Assembly (NCBI RefSeq): GCF_028816455.1 | Contig: NZ_CP118246.1 | Coordinates: 124,001-188,000 of the forward strand | Direction of reading: 5' to 3' | Length of the DNA stretch: 64,000 bases | Source: Devosia algicola | GTDB lineage: Bacteria > Pseudomonadota > Alphaproteobacteria > Rhizobiales > Devosiaceae | Part shown: positions 30,509-40,268 of the stretch, one piece after another | Position numbering within the stretch: the stretch's first letter is position 1 | Layout: each line of letters starts with the position of its first letter | The notes under the pieces: generated by a model | The model's input: only the letters and a program-made list of their open reading frames with translations | Databases searched by the model: none | What the model was told of the DNA's origin: nothing | Position numbers and translations under genes: made by a program

Positions 30509-32407
30509 TGACAGGTAAAATCGACGGGACTAAAAAGCCGACAGTGAGCGCGGACGAAGGCTCTGTGCTTTCTACGGTCAAAAACCTCTGGTCCTATATG
30601 TGGCCCGAGGGCAGGCCGGACCTGCGCTTGCGTGTGGTTCTGGCCATTGGCGCCCTACTGGTTTCAAAAGTTGCCACCACGCTTATTCCTTTTGCCTACA
30701 AGGGCATTATCGACAGTCTTGACGTTGCCGCGCCTGACAGTGCCCTGGTGCTGGGGCTGGCGGTACCGATTATATTAGTGATTGCCTATGGGGTGGGTAA
30801 CATTGTTGACGCTGGTTTCCAGCAGTTGCGCGACGTGCTGTTTGCCAGCGTCGGCCAGAATGCCGTGCGCAAGCTGGCATTCCGCACTTTCAATCACATG
30901 CACCGGCTGTCACTGCGCTTCCATCTGGCGCGCCGGACCGGCGGGCTGAGCCGGGTCATCGAACGCGGCACCAAGGGCATTGAGACCATCGTACGTTTCA
31001 CCATGCTCAACATTGCGCCCACCATTGTCGAGTTCTGCATCGTGGCGGTTATTTTCGTCACCATGTTCGGCATTACCTATCTGGGCGTGCTGATCCTGAT
31101 GATCTGGGGCTATCTCTATTTCACCATCAAGGCTTCCAACTGGCGCATCGGCATCCGGCGCGACATGAATGAAAGCGACACCGATGCCAATTCCAAGGCC
31201 ATCGACAGCCTGTTGAACTTCGAGACCGTCAAATATTTTGCCAATGAGAACATGGAAGCCAAGCGCTTCGATCATGCCATGTCCGGCTATGAGCGTTCTG
31301 CCATCCGCATCTGGACATCGCTGGGATTTCTCAATTTCGGCCAGGCGGTAATTTTTTATGGTGGCTTTGTCGTCATTGGCGTGCTGGCCGTCACCGGCGT
31401 CATGAACAAGACACTGACATTGGGCGACTTCGTGCTGCTCAATACCTTCCTGATGCAGCATCTACCGGCCACTCAATTTCATCGGTTTCGTTTATCGTGA
31501 ATTGCGCCAGGGGCTGACCGACATCGAGGAAATGTTCAAACTACTCGATCAGAGCCCCGAGATCGAGGACAAGCCTACCGCCAAGCCCCTGGAAGTCAGC
31601 GGGCCGGTTATTCGCTTCAATGACGTCAAGTTCCACTATGATCCCGACCGCGAAATTCTCAAGGGCGTGAGCTTTGAAGTGCCCGCTGGCAAAACCGTCG
31701 CCATTGTTGGCCCGACCGGGGCTGGAAAATCGACGATCTCGCGGTTGCTCTATCGGTTTTATGATGTCACCGAGGGCTCCATCACCATCGATGGGCAGGA
31801 TTTGCGCGACGTGACGCAGAATTCGCTGCGGGCCACCATCGGCATGGTGCCGCAGGACACCGTGCTGTTCAACGATTCCATTGGCTATAATGTCGAATAT
31901 GGTCGGCCCGGCGCCAGCCAGGAGGAAATCCATGATGCCGCCAAAATGGCGCAGGTAGGTGAATTCATCGAGAGCCTGCCCAAGGGTTATGACACCCCGG
32001 TCGGCGAACGTGGACTGAAGCTGTCTGGTGGCGAAAAGCAACGCGTCGCCATTGCCCGCACCATTCTCAAGGGTCCCTCCATTCTGATCCTCGATGAAGC
32101 CACCTCGGCGCTCGACACCAAGACCGAACGCGACATTCAGTCGGCGCTCGACGCCGTTTCGGCCAATCGCACCACTGTGGTCATTGCGCACCGGCTGTCG
32201 ACGGTCATCAAGGCCGACGAGATTTTGGTACTGCGCGACGGCCACATCGCCGAACGCGGGCGCCACGACGAGTTGCTGGCCAAGGACGGGCTATACGCCC
32301 AGATGTGGAACCGTCAGCGCGAGGCCACGGAGGCCGAGGAGCAGTTGCTGCGCACCGCCAACGATCCGGACGGCTTCGTCAAGCGCGGCATGCCTGCGGC
32401 GGAGTAG
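30508..32407 (+). CDS. Atm1/HMT1-type ABC exporter (full half-transporter), one frameshift
   Basis: An inner-membrane ABC half-transporter of the Atm1 (ABCB7/HMT1) family, which exports glutathione-linked metal or persulfide species. The membrane domain carries the family fingerprint DANSKAIDSLLNFETVKYF; the ATPase domain has Walker A VGPTGAGKSTI, signature LSGGEKQRVAIARTI, Walker B LILDEATSALD and the switch His in VIAHRLST. The frame breaks at AGCATC (31457-31462), where AGCTC would restore LMQLYRPLNFIGFVYREL; the repaired length is about 632 aa. Coupling to an ArsR repressor with a triple-Cys motif argues for heavy-metal export rather than a housekeeping Fe-S role. Confidence 0.92.
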
Positions 32408-32470
32408 GACCGACGGCTACATGGCATGCATAGGCGCGCCGACGCGCGCCGACGTTGAAAATATAGCGAA

Positions 32471-32529
32471 CCTCGGGCGAGACAAGCCCCAGAAACTAGC
32501 TAGAGAAACGAGGCTTGCCACGCCCGAGG
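32471..32529. ncRNA. long stem-loop, possible structured RNA or attenuator
   Basis: CCTCGGGCG (32471-32479) pairs with CGCCCGAGG (32521-32529), and CAAGCC (32483-32488) with GGCTTG (32512-32517). These are separated by a symmetric 3-nt internal loop (AGA opposite CCA) and closed by a 23-nt loop containing CTAGCTAG. That is 15 paired bases, much longer than a chance hairpin. A TTTTT run follows 9 nt later at 32538. It starts about 65 bp after the exporter stop. It could be a 3'-UTR element, a small RNA or a remnant of a palindromic repeat; no named RNA family was recognised. Confidence 0.4.
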
Positions 32530-32758
32530 TGACCGGAGTTTTTGACCTATTCCGCAAGGGTCCGGGACAATAAAGGACTGCCCGTCACCGCTTGGCCCCC
32601 GTTTTGGCCCACTGGCCGCATCAAGCGAACCGTGAGCCGAGCCAGTCTTGACGAAGAAAACAGTCCCCGTCGCGGCATTTTAAGACAGCTGCCTACCCCG
32701 AGACAGCCAACCCGTTGCGGCTTGGCCCGAACCGGAGCGACCCCCGATCCACCAGCCT

Positions 32759-32798
32759 CGCCCCCTCATCACTCGTCATGACCACGCAAGAGGGGGCG
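32759..32798. repeat. GC-rich inverted repeat (9-bp arms)
   Basis: CGCCCCCTC (32759-32767) pairs perfectly with GAGGGGGCG (32790-32798) across a 22-nt loop. No T-run follows on either strand, so it is not a standard terminator. It lies between the first stem-loop and the oxidoreductase remnant. Confidence 0.5.
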
Positions 32799-32862
32799 AC
32801 CCAATTAGTATGGCGGTGTTTTGGCGGGCAGGGGATAAGTTCTGCCACTAGCGGGTTGGGGG

Positions 32863-33013
32863 TCAGTCCACCTGCAGAACAATCTCGCCGGTAGGGGATT
32901 TTTCACCGACACTCTTCTGGGCGATCCCGATGTCGCGCAAGGGGATAGGTTTCGGCGACGGGCGGCGCCAACGCTTCAGGTCCACCATGCCCCGTTAGAA
33001 CGATGCCGCTCAT
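32863..33013 (-). pseudogene. remnant of a quinone oxidoreductase-like (MDR-family) gene with internal deletion
   Basis: The first 15 codons, MSGIVLTGHGGPEAL, are a typical N-terminus of medium-chain zinc-type/quinone oxidoreductases. They are joined directly to APPVAETYPL and, after a one-base frame change near 32935, to IGIAQKSVGEKSPTGEIVLQVD, a typical C-terminus of the same family ending at a stop (32863-32865). The roughly 270 residues of cofactor-binding core are missing. What remains is about 50 codons and cannot make an enzyme. The frame change here is not at a GAGCT site, unlike the others in the window, so genuine decay is likely. Confidence 0.65.
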
Positions 33014-33088
33014 GCGGTCAGCTAAACTCACGTGATTCTCCATGCCGGTCGGGCCAAACGGGCCGCCGTCCGAATTTTCTACTTGGCT

Positions 33089-33121
33089 AAAAAGCAAAAG
33101 GCCCGCATCGCTGCGGGCCTT
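33089..33121 (-). terminator. rho-independent terminator of the padR-MFP-RND operon
   Basis: Read on the minus strand, AAGGCCCGCA (33121-33112) and TGCGGGCCTT (33107-33098) form a perfect 10-bp stem with a 4-nt loop, followed by TTGCTTTTT. It lies 28 bp past the RND stop at 33149. Confidence 0.88.
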
Positions 33122-33148
33122 CAGTGACCTGAATTTGGTCTGTTCGGT

Positions 33149-36100
33149 CTATTCGGCCGCTTCGGGGCGACTGACGACCGTAACGCCGTTCTTCTCGTTT
33201 TCAACGAGCCCGACATCCTTTGGTGCAGTGATGTCCTTGGACACGATGTAGCGCTGTGCGCTATCGGTATCGCCCGGCACCTCCAACGCCATGCCATCGA
33301 ACCCGGCGGGCGCCGCGGTCTGGCGACGACGGAACGGGCTGGCGATCAACTGGCCAAACCCGGCCATCCGAGCCCAGACCCACTTGATCTGGCCCCACAA
33401 GACGTTTGGCGCCACCACCATCACCGGCACCATGATCAGGGTCAAAGCCGTCGAAATGAACAGGCCCGACACCAGCGCCGCCGACAAATGGATGAACCAC
33501 GATCCGGCAATGCCGCCAACAACGATCTCGCGACGAATGAAGTCAAATTCGACATTCATGGCCATCGGGATGACCCCAAGACCGGTCACTGTTGCGGTGA
33601 GCAACACCGGACGCACGCGCTGGGCGGCCGTGATCAGCATGGCCTTGACTGGCTCGACATCCTCGTCGCGATGATAGTGGTTATAGGTATCGATCAAAAC
33701 GATGCCGTTCTTCACCACGATCCCCGCCAGAGCAACAATGCCCAGCCCGGTCATGATCGCCGAAAAGCTCATGCCGGTCACCAGCATGCCCGTAAGCACG
33801 CCCGCCAGCGACATGATCACCGTCGATAACGTGACCAGCACCTGATAAAAGCTATTGTACTCCAGCAGCAGCACAAAGAAGATCAGGAACATCGCCGCCC
33901 CGAACGCCTGCACAATGAACGCGTTCGTGTCATCAACCTGCTCGGCAGCACCGCCATAAACGATTTTGACGCTTTCAGGCCATGTCTGGGTGTCCTGCCA
34001 TGCCTTGATCTGCTTGATCTTTTCGTCACTGGCGAGGCCCGGTTCCAGATTGGCGGCAACAGTCATTGCATAGACGCCATTGCGCCGCTGGATATTGGCA
34101 ACCTTCGGTACGGCCTTGCGGTGAATGAAGTTCGAAACCGGCACAAGCCCTTGGGCGGTAACGACGCGCAGTGAATCGAGTGCATTGAAGGTGCGCTCAT
34201 CCTCAGGTAGCCGAACTCGAATATCAAGCTCGTCGCCGCCATCTTCAGGACGATAACTCCCCAATTTGACGCCGGAGGTGACCAACTGCACATAGGGGCT
34301 GAGCCTCGCGCACGCCGATGCCGTATTTGGCAGCTTCCACCCGATCAATGGTGATCTGCCAGTCGATGCCGGGGGAGGGGCGACCATCTTCGACGTCGAT
34401 TGTACCCTCAACGTCATTTTCGACATAGTCGCGCAGCTTGGCAACAGCTGGGGCAAGGTCGTCATAGACATTGCCTTCAACCCGCAGATTGATCGCCTTG
34501 CCGGCCGGGGGGCCGTTTTCCTGCGCAGCGATCTGCACGTCAAGTCCGGAAATCGGCGCGACCCGCTTGCGGATTTCGGTAAAGATTTCCTCTGCCTTGA
34601 CCCGTTCGGTGTAGTTGACCAGTTGCAGATTGAACGAACCAATTGTGTCGGGCGGCGCGCTGCCACCAAAGCCGCCCTGGCCGCCAAATGTCATGATCAC
34701 GTCCTGGATGCCCTGGACCTGCAGCAACTGGTTTTCGACTTCCACCAGCATGTCGCGGATTTCGACCGGCGAATAATTGCCGCGGGCGATCACATTCACC
34801 GTACCGAACTCGGGCTCGGAGGCGGGAAACGCCTCGGTGCCGGTCGGGTTTGAAATATAGGCGAAAAACATCAACCCCACGATGGTGAAGCCCACACCCA
34901 GCGTCAGCAGCGGCTGATGCATCAGATGCGCCATAGTGCGCACATAGATGCCGGTCAGTCCCTTGACCTTCTTGGGGTCGAACTTGTCGGCATACATGAC
35001 GATGTCAGCGGCCTCGCGGGCCTTTTCATCAACATGAGTGGAGGCGATGATCGCGCCGATAATGGGCATGAAAATCAATGCTGAAACCAGCGAGGCAATC
35101 ATGACCACGATTACGATGATCGGCAAATAACTCATGAACTTGCCGATGATACCGGGCCAGAATAGTAGCGGTATGAACGCACCAAGCGTCGTGAACGTCG
35201 CCGAAACCACTGGCACGAACATTTTCTTGGCGGCCATGATGAAGGCTTCCCGCTTGGGCACGCCTTCCTGAAGTTTTCGCTCCGCATATTCGACCACCAC
35301 AATCGGGTCGTCCACCAGCACGCCAACCGCCAGCACCAGGCCGAACATGATCATCATATTGATGGTCATGCCGAGCATCTGCACCACCAGAAACGCGATC
35401 ATGAACGAAATCGGGATCGACATGCCGATCATCAGGGCAGGGCGCACACCAAGGGTGGCAACGCAGGTGATCATCACCAGCGCAACAGCTGTCAAAACAG
35501 CCGCTTCAAGCGAGCGGAACAGATTTTTGGTTGTGTCTGCCTGATCGATCAGGAAACTGTGCTGAATGCCAGTTGGCCAGGCCGAGGTAAAATCGGTGGT
35601 CGTCTTGCGCACCGTATCGGAAACATCGATGACATTGGTGCCCAATTTCTTGATCACGCCCAAGGTAATGGCTGGCTGGCCATTGACGTGTGAATACTGC
35701 GTTGCGTCCTCGAATGTGCGCGTGATGGTGGCAACATCGCCAAAGGTCACGACGGTGTCGCCGCTGGTCTTGAGGGGCAGCGAATAGACGTCCTGTGCAC
35801 TCTTGATCAGGCCTGGCACCTCGACATTGAACGAGCCCTGGCCGGTATCGAGCGTGCCGCCCGGGACAACCATATTGTTCTTGGCCAGTGCGTCGAACAA
35901 TTGTGATGCTGTCAGTCCATAGGCCTCAAGACGGTTGAGATCGATGGTCACCTCGAGCATTTCATCGCGCGATCCCGAAATGGTCACGCTTTGAACGTCG
36001 TTGATCCCTTCCAGCTCGGTCTGAAGATCCTTGGCGCGCTGCACCAGTTCACGTTCAGGCACATTGCCATAGACCGCCACCGAAATGGATGGGGTGTCGG

Positions 36101-36503
36101 TGAAGGAAATTTCGTTGACCGTTGGGGCCTTGGCGTCGTCCGGCAGGTCGGCGCTGGCGCCATCCATCTTGGCGCGAATGTCCGACAGCGCCTGGTCCTT
36201 GTCGGTATTGACGTTGAACTCCAGAAATACCGAGGCATGCCCGGTCGTGGAGGTCGTTGTATAGTTTTCCAGCCCGTCAAGATCCTTGATACGGTCTTCG
36301 ATGGGCTTGGCCAAAAGCTGCTCGGCATCACGCGGCGACACGCCGGTCTGGGAGACCGAAATGTAAAAATAGGGAATATCGATGGCCGGAAAGCTTTCCT
36401 TGGGCAGCGCCGTGTAGGCGCCGAAGCCGGCAAGCAGCAGCAGCGCCATCACCGTCAGCACGACTCGTGGCATGCGCAGGACGCGGTCGAGTATGTTCAT
36501 CAT
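33149..36503 (-). CDS. RND-family efflux pump, inner-membrane component, one frameshift
   Basis: A proton-driven RND exporter of about 1117 aa, related to AcrB/HAE-type and the shorter-loop NolG/MexF-like pumps. TM1 begins MPRVVLTVMALLLLAGFG. The periplasmic porter domains include AEQLLAKPIEDRIKDLDGLE. The central TM block has the proton-relay aspartates in GLVLAVGVLVDDPIVVVEYA, where the second residue after the Asp pair is Pro rather than the common Ala. The second half repeats the fold (GIVALAGIVVKNGIVLIDTYNHY at TM10). GAGCCT at 34301-34306 (minus strand GAGGCTC) breaks the frame; restoring GAGCTC gives GVRELSPYVQLVTSGVKLG. The start overlaps the MFP stop. No outer-membrane TolC-type gene is adjacent, so a shared TolC is assumed. 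Confidence 0.93.
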
Positions 36504-37770
36504 AGTGCGGCACTCTCGGGAACGTTGGTAGCGGCAACTGATTGGCCGTCAGTGACATATTCCTGACCAATGACGATGACATCGACCTTGGCAGGCAAGC
36601 CCAGAACCCACACGCCTTCGCGCGTATCGCTGGCGATCTGGACGGGATAGAACTTGACCTTGTCCTGTTCAACCGCCCGAACCCCGAGCACGCCATCATC
36701 ATTGAGTGTCAGGACCGACTGGGGCAACAAATGTGCTGGAGCGCTGCCCATATCGACAGTGGCGGTAGCGGTGATGCCGTCTCGGATCGCCCCATTGGGA
36801 TTTGGAAATTCGATCTCGACCGGAAATGACCGCGTCGCCGAATCTGCCGTCGAGGAAATGTAGGTTACCTTGCCCTCGACACTCTGATCGGTCACCGTGG
36901 TGATCTTGGCCTCAAGTCCGGTCTTGGCCAATCCGATACGCGCCTCGGGCACCTGACCGACAAAGACCATCGGATCGAGCCTGCACGATGCTGGCGCACG
37001 GCGCACCCATCGCCAGCATGGACCCTGCGGTCGCCACTGGCTCCTGCACGATGCCGCCAACCTTGGCGACGATTTCGGTGCGATCAAGCTCGGCCTGGGC
37101 ATTATCAAGACCGGCCTGCGCCGAACTGACGCCGGCTTTGGCCGCTGATAGCGCCACCTCTGGACCGCGACCGCTATTGGAAGCAGCCAGCCCCTTTTTG
37201 CGCAACTCCGCATTGGTGTCGAAATCGAGCCTGGGCTTGCACCTGGGAGGCCTTGGCCTGTTCCAGCCCGGCTTTTGCCTGTTCTACAGCCGCAACCCGT
37301 GTGCCTTGATCGAGCGTGCAAAGCTTGTCCCCAACGGCAACCCTTTGCCCCTTGGTCACGTGAACCGTGTCAACAATCGCCGCTGTCTGCGCCACCGCCG
37401 TCACTGTTGACTTGGCCTGGGTGCGGCCGCGCAAAGGCACCTGAAGCGCCATCGGCTTGACCATATAGGTCACGGTACGCACCGATTGTAGCGGCACGCT
37501 TTCGCCTGTGCTGGTGCTGGCAACGCGTTCGGCGATGGTCAGGGCCGGATCAGTTGCCTCATCGCTGTGCGGCGCTTCGGCCAACAGGCCTGCGCCATCA
37601 AGTGACTTGGCAATCGGGCCGTCATTCTGACCCTCGATAACGGCAATGAGTGGCTTTTCACCCTTGCCCGGGCCATTGCCGCCAATAACCAGTGTGCCGG
37701 TCGACAGCCATACGGCCACGCCAACAATGATCAACCCGGCTACGCCGTATGAAATATATGCTCGCATCAA
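36500..37770 (-). CDS. RND efflux periplasmic adaptor (membrane fusion protein), two frameshifts
   Basis: The adaptor links the RND pump to an outer-membrane channel. It has one N-terminal membrane anchor (GVAGLIIVGVAVWLSTGTLVIG), an unusually long stretch (~residues 30-100) before the barrel-sandwich domain (GRTQAKSTVTAVAQTAAIVD), an alpha-hairpin rich in Ala/Gln, and a beta-barrel (MVFVGQVPEARIGLAKTGLEAKI). Two insertions break it. GAGCCT at 37227-37232 should be GAGCT, giving VQAQLDFDTNAELRKKGLA; GAGCCT at 36977-36982 should be GAGCT, giving SIVQLDPMVFVG. The repaired length is about 422 aa. It begins 10 bp after padR and its stop overlaps the RND start. Confidence 0.9.
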
Positions 37771-37779
37771 AGTGCCCCT

Positions 37780-38332
37780 TTATTCTGCTGCGTCGCGGTC
37801 GGCAGCGTCGGTGCGCGCCAAACTGACGAGTTCGTGCATATGGGTGCGCAAATGTTCTTCCGCAACCGCCATTATGGCACGCCCGTAATTGATGACCCAT
37901 GCGTCTGCCGCAGAGGAGCCTTCGCTCTGCAAGCATCTCGTCAAATTTCTTCTGGTCGGCGATATGTCGGTTCATGTGATCGGTCAGCCGCGCCTCAACC
38001 AGTTCCGCCGGTAGCAGATGGGCGAAACGGGCAAATAGCAGGAACGGACTGCGATAGACGTCTTCTTCGAGAGGGGCTTGAAGAGCCTGAACAAACTCGG
38101 CGCGCCCCGCATCGGTGATCGAATAGACCTTGCGCGAGGGCTTGCCCTCCTGTGGCTCTACCCGGCTGGTCACCATCCCCTCTTCGTCAAGCCTGGCCAA
38201 GGCCGGATAGATCGAGCCGAAACTGGCCTCCACAAAGTAGGCACATTCGCCCTCTACCGACAGGCGCCGAATCTCATAGCCCGTGGCGTCGCCGTCATAA
38301 AGGATCGACAGGCATAGCGTTCTGACGTTCAT
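37780..38332 (-). CDS. PadR-family repressor of the RND operon, one frameshift
   Basis: A winged-helix regulator of about 183 aa. The PadR domain opens LCLSILYDGDATGYEIRRL and contains ASFGSIYPALARLDEEGMV, the family's hallmark. A C-terminal helical dimerisation domain (Vir_act_alpha_C type) follows. GAGCCT at 37916-37921 shifts the frame; restoring GAGCT on that strand gives MLAERSSSAADAWVINYGRAIM and a C-terminus ending at 37780. It is the first gene of the operon with MFP and RND, and a 21-bp palindrome lies 35 bp upstream of its start, so autoregulation together with control of the pump is likely. Confidence 0.9.
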
Positions 38333-38366
38333 ATTGACGTCCCTAGAAGTTGATATGGTGGTTGGA

Positions 38367-38387
38367 CATATATCGGGTCTATATATG
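38367..38387. promoter_or_regulatory. PadR-type palindromic operator
   Basis: CATATAT (38367-38373) and ATATATG (38381-38387) are perfect 7-bp arms around CGGGTCT. PadR-family repressors bind AT-rich dyads of about this size in their own promoters. The site lies 35 bp before the padR start, where a promoter for the minus-strand operon would be. Confidence 0.65.
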
Positions 38388-38466
38388 CTCGTGCGGAACG
38401 GCGCAAGGGCGCGGGCGCGACCTATGATCTCAATGCGTTAATATCGGGTGTAGATTCCGGCCCGGC

Positions 38467-39273
38467 TCAGGCGACCAAGTGCACCATCTCGCGCGCCGCC
38501 TGTTTGGCCAGTCCGGCGCTGGCAGCCGCGACGAAAAACGGGTTGAGAAAATCGCTGCTGCGCTTGCCATAATGCAAGGGGTGGCCATCGAGCGTCAAAA
38601 CCACGCCACCGGCAGCCTCGAGTACGGCTTGGCCTGCAGCGGTGTCCCACTCGCAGGTCGGGGTAAATCGCGGATAAAGCTGGGCCTCACCAGCCGCCAG
38701 AAGGCAGAATTTCAGCGAGGAGCCAACCGAGACATCCTCAACCACTTTGAGACTGGTGCACAAATGGGTCAGAGCCGCGTGGCCGTGCGAGCGACTGGCA
38801 ACGATGCGGACCGGGCCATCGGGCTTGACCATTATTGGACGCCTGTTTGCGATGGTGCCGCGTGCAGTATCACCAGTAAAGGCACCCGCCGAACTGCCGA
38901 CATAGGCAATGCCCGTTACCGGCGCCAGCACCACGCCAATTGTCGGGCGACCATGTTCGATCAGCGCTATATTGACGGTAAACTCGCCATTGCGTTTGAT
39001 GAATTCCTTGGTGCCATCGAGAGGATCAACGACGAAGTAACGCTCGCCCAGCGCCGGGATGCGCCCCGCCGCCACACTTTCCTCGGCCAGAACGGGCAGG
39101 CCGGTGATATCGAGCATTTTGAGAATGATCGCTTCAGCCGCCGCGTCAGCCTCGGTGACTGGCGAGCCATCAGATTTTTGTCGGGCGGCAATGGGGCGTC
39201 CATAGATGTCATTGATCACCTTGGCCGCCGCGATGGACGCCTCGACCATCAGATCGATCAGGGATTGGTTCAT
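38467..39273 (-). CDS. cysQ: 3'(2'),5'-bisphosphate nucleotidase CysQ (inositol-phosphatase family)
   Basis: A Mg-dependent, Li-sensitive phosphatase removing the 3' phosphate of PAP/PAPS, and thus tied to sulfate assimilation. The 268-aa protein has the metal-site motifs SDGSPVTEADAAAE, PVLAEES, VVDPLDGTKEFI and CEWDTAAGQAVLEAAGG. The DGTKEFI wording favours CysQ over inositol monophosphatase, where DGT is usually followed by NF. Its ATG overlaps the nadC stop by 4 bp, so the two genes are coupled. There is no sulfate-assimilation gene near. Confidence 0.92.
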   Translation of the reverse strand: MNQSLIDLMVEASIAAAKVINDIYGRPIAARQKSDGSPVTEADAAAEAIILKMLDITGLPVLAEESVAAGRIPALGERYFVVDPLDGTKEFIKRNGEFTVNIALIEHGRPTIGVVLAPVTGIAYVGSSAGAFTGDTARGTIANRRPIMVKPDGPVRIVASRSHGHAALTHLCTSLKVVEDVSVGSSLKFCLLAAGEAQLYPRFTPTCEWDTAAGQAVLEAAGGVVLTLDGHPLHYGKRSSDFLNPFFVAAASAGLAKQAAREMVHLVA

Positions 39274-40146
39274 TGGCGGGAGATCTCGACATCGAGGCCA
39301 AGATCAAGCGGCACCGCCGCCATCGTTATCTGGCTGGTGGAAATGAAATCAACACCGGTTTCGGCAATTGACCGAACCCGGTCCAGCTTGACCCCACCCG
39401 ATGCTTCAAGACGCGCACGGCCCCTGTTTATCGCGACAGCCTCAGCCAATTGTTCATTGTCCATATTGTCGAGCAGCACGATCCGGGCACCGGCGTCCAG
39501 CGCTTCATTAAGCCTCGTCAAGGCTTGCAACCTCGATTTCAATCGCCACCAGATGACCGGCATAGGCGGCGGCTGCCTGATAAGCCGCCGTTACGCTGCC
39601 CGCCACCGCGATATGATTGTCCTTGATCAGTATCGCATCATCCAGGCCATAGCGGTGGTTGGCACCGCCGCCGCACCGCACCGCATATTTTTCGAAAGCC
39701 CGCAAGCCGGGCGTCGTCTTGCGCGTGTCGCAAATTTGCGCCGAGGTGCCCGCCACCGCATCGGCATAGCGCCGTGTGAGGGTGGCAATGCCACTCAAAT
39801 GATTGAGAAAGTTCAACCCCACGCGTTCCGCTGACATGACCAGACGCGCCGGCCCCTCGATTCGGGCGACCAGCGCACCAGCGGCCACAATATCACCATC
39901 GCCCACTTGCGCGTCGAACACCACGCCCTCGCCGATCAGCCGAAATGCCGCCGCCGCCATATCCAGCCCGGCAATGACACCGGCTTCACGCGCACCCAAA
40001 CGCGCTACGGCCCGATCCTTGGGCGATAGCGTGGCCTGACTGGTCAAATCACCGGCCAGTCCCAAATCCTCTTCGAGTGCCGCCATAACGGCGCGCTCAA
40101 CGGTCAGGCGCGGCAACTGCGCCGGAAAGCTCTGCTGATGTGACAT
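39270..40146 (-). CDS. nadC: nicotinate-nucleotide diphosphorylase (carboxylating) NadC, one frameshift
   Basis: Converts quinolinate and PRPP to nicotinate mononucleotide in de novo NAD synthesis. Visible motifs are EEDLGLAGDLTSQ, GLNFLNHLSGIATLTR, ICDTRKTTPGLRAFEKYAVRCGGG (cited only to anchor residues; the KTTPG and CGGG parts bind substrate) and SGGVKLDRVRSIAETGVDFIS. AGCCTC at 39511-39516 (minus strand GAGGCTT) breaks the frame; restoring GAGCT gives VASLDELNEALDAGARIVLLDN. The repaired protein has about 291 aa with the start at 40146 (MSHQQSFPAQL). An upstream frame to 40203 adds non-conserved residues. Confidence 0.93.
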
Positions 40147-40268
40147 GGCCAGCCTGTTGTTGCGATATGCCGGACGTTTACGCGCGGTCTGTCGCACTTG
40201 CAACAGTGTCGCCGCCCATCGCTATGACGTATCAGCCGTCGCCGTTTACAAACCATGATCGAACGGGT

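Larger units (their letters stand above)
32408..32862. other. 455-bp intergenic stretch without a supportable gene
   Basis: Between the exporter stop and the oxidoreductase remnant I find no convincing reading frame; the short frames are Pro/Arg-rich and lack family motifs. The stretch does contain two strong stem-loops (32471-32529 and 32759-32798, listed separately). I compared it by eye with tmRNA, RNase P RNA, SRP RNA and 6S RNA signatures on both strands and saw none. Confidence 0.6.

Noticed and set aside
32542..32781. A 79-aa Pro/Arg-rich frame after the metal exporter
   Set aside because: No domain, no ribosome-binding site, and composition typical of non-coding high-GC DNA.
32408..32862. 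Permuted tmRNA, RNase P RNA, SRP RNA or 6S RNA in the gene-free stretch
   Set aside because: I searched both strands by eye for the tag-coding sequence, the RNase P conserved GAGGAAAGTCCGGGC block and the SRP GNAR-loop region and saw none.
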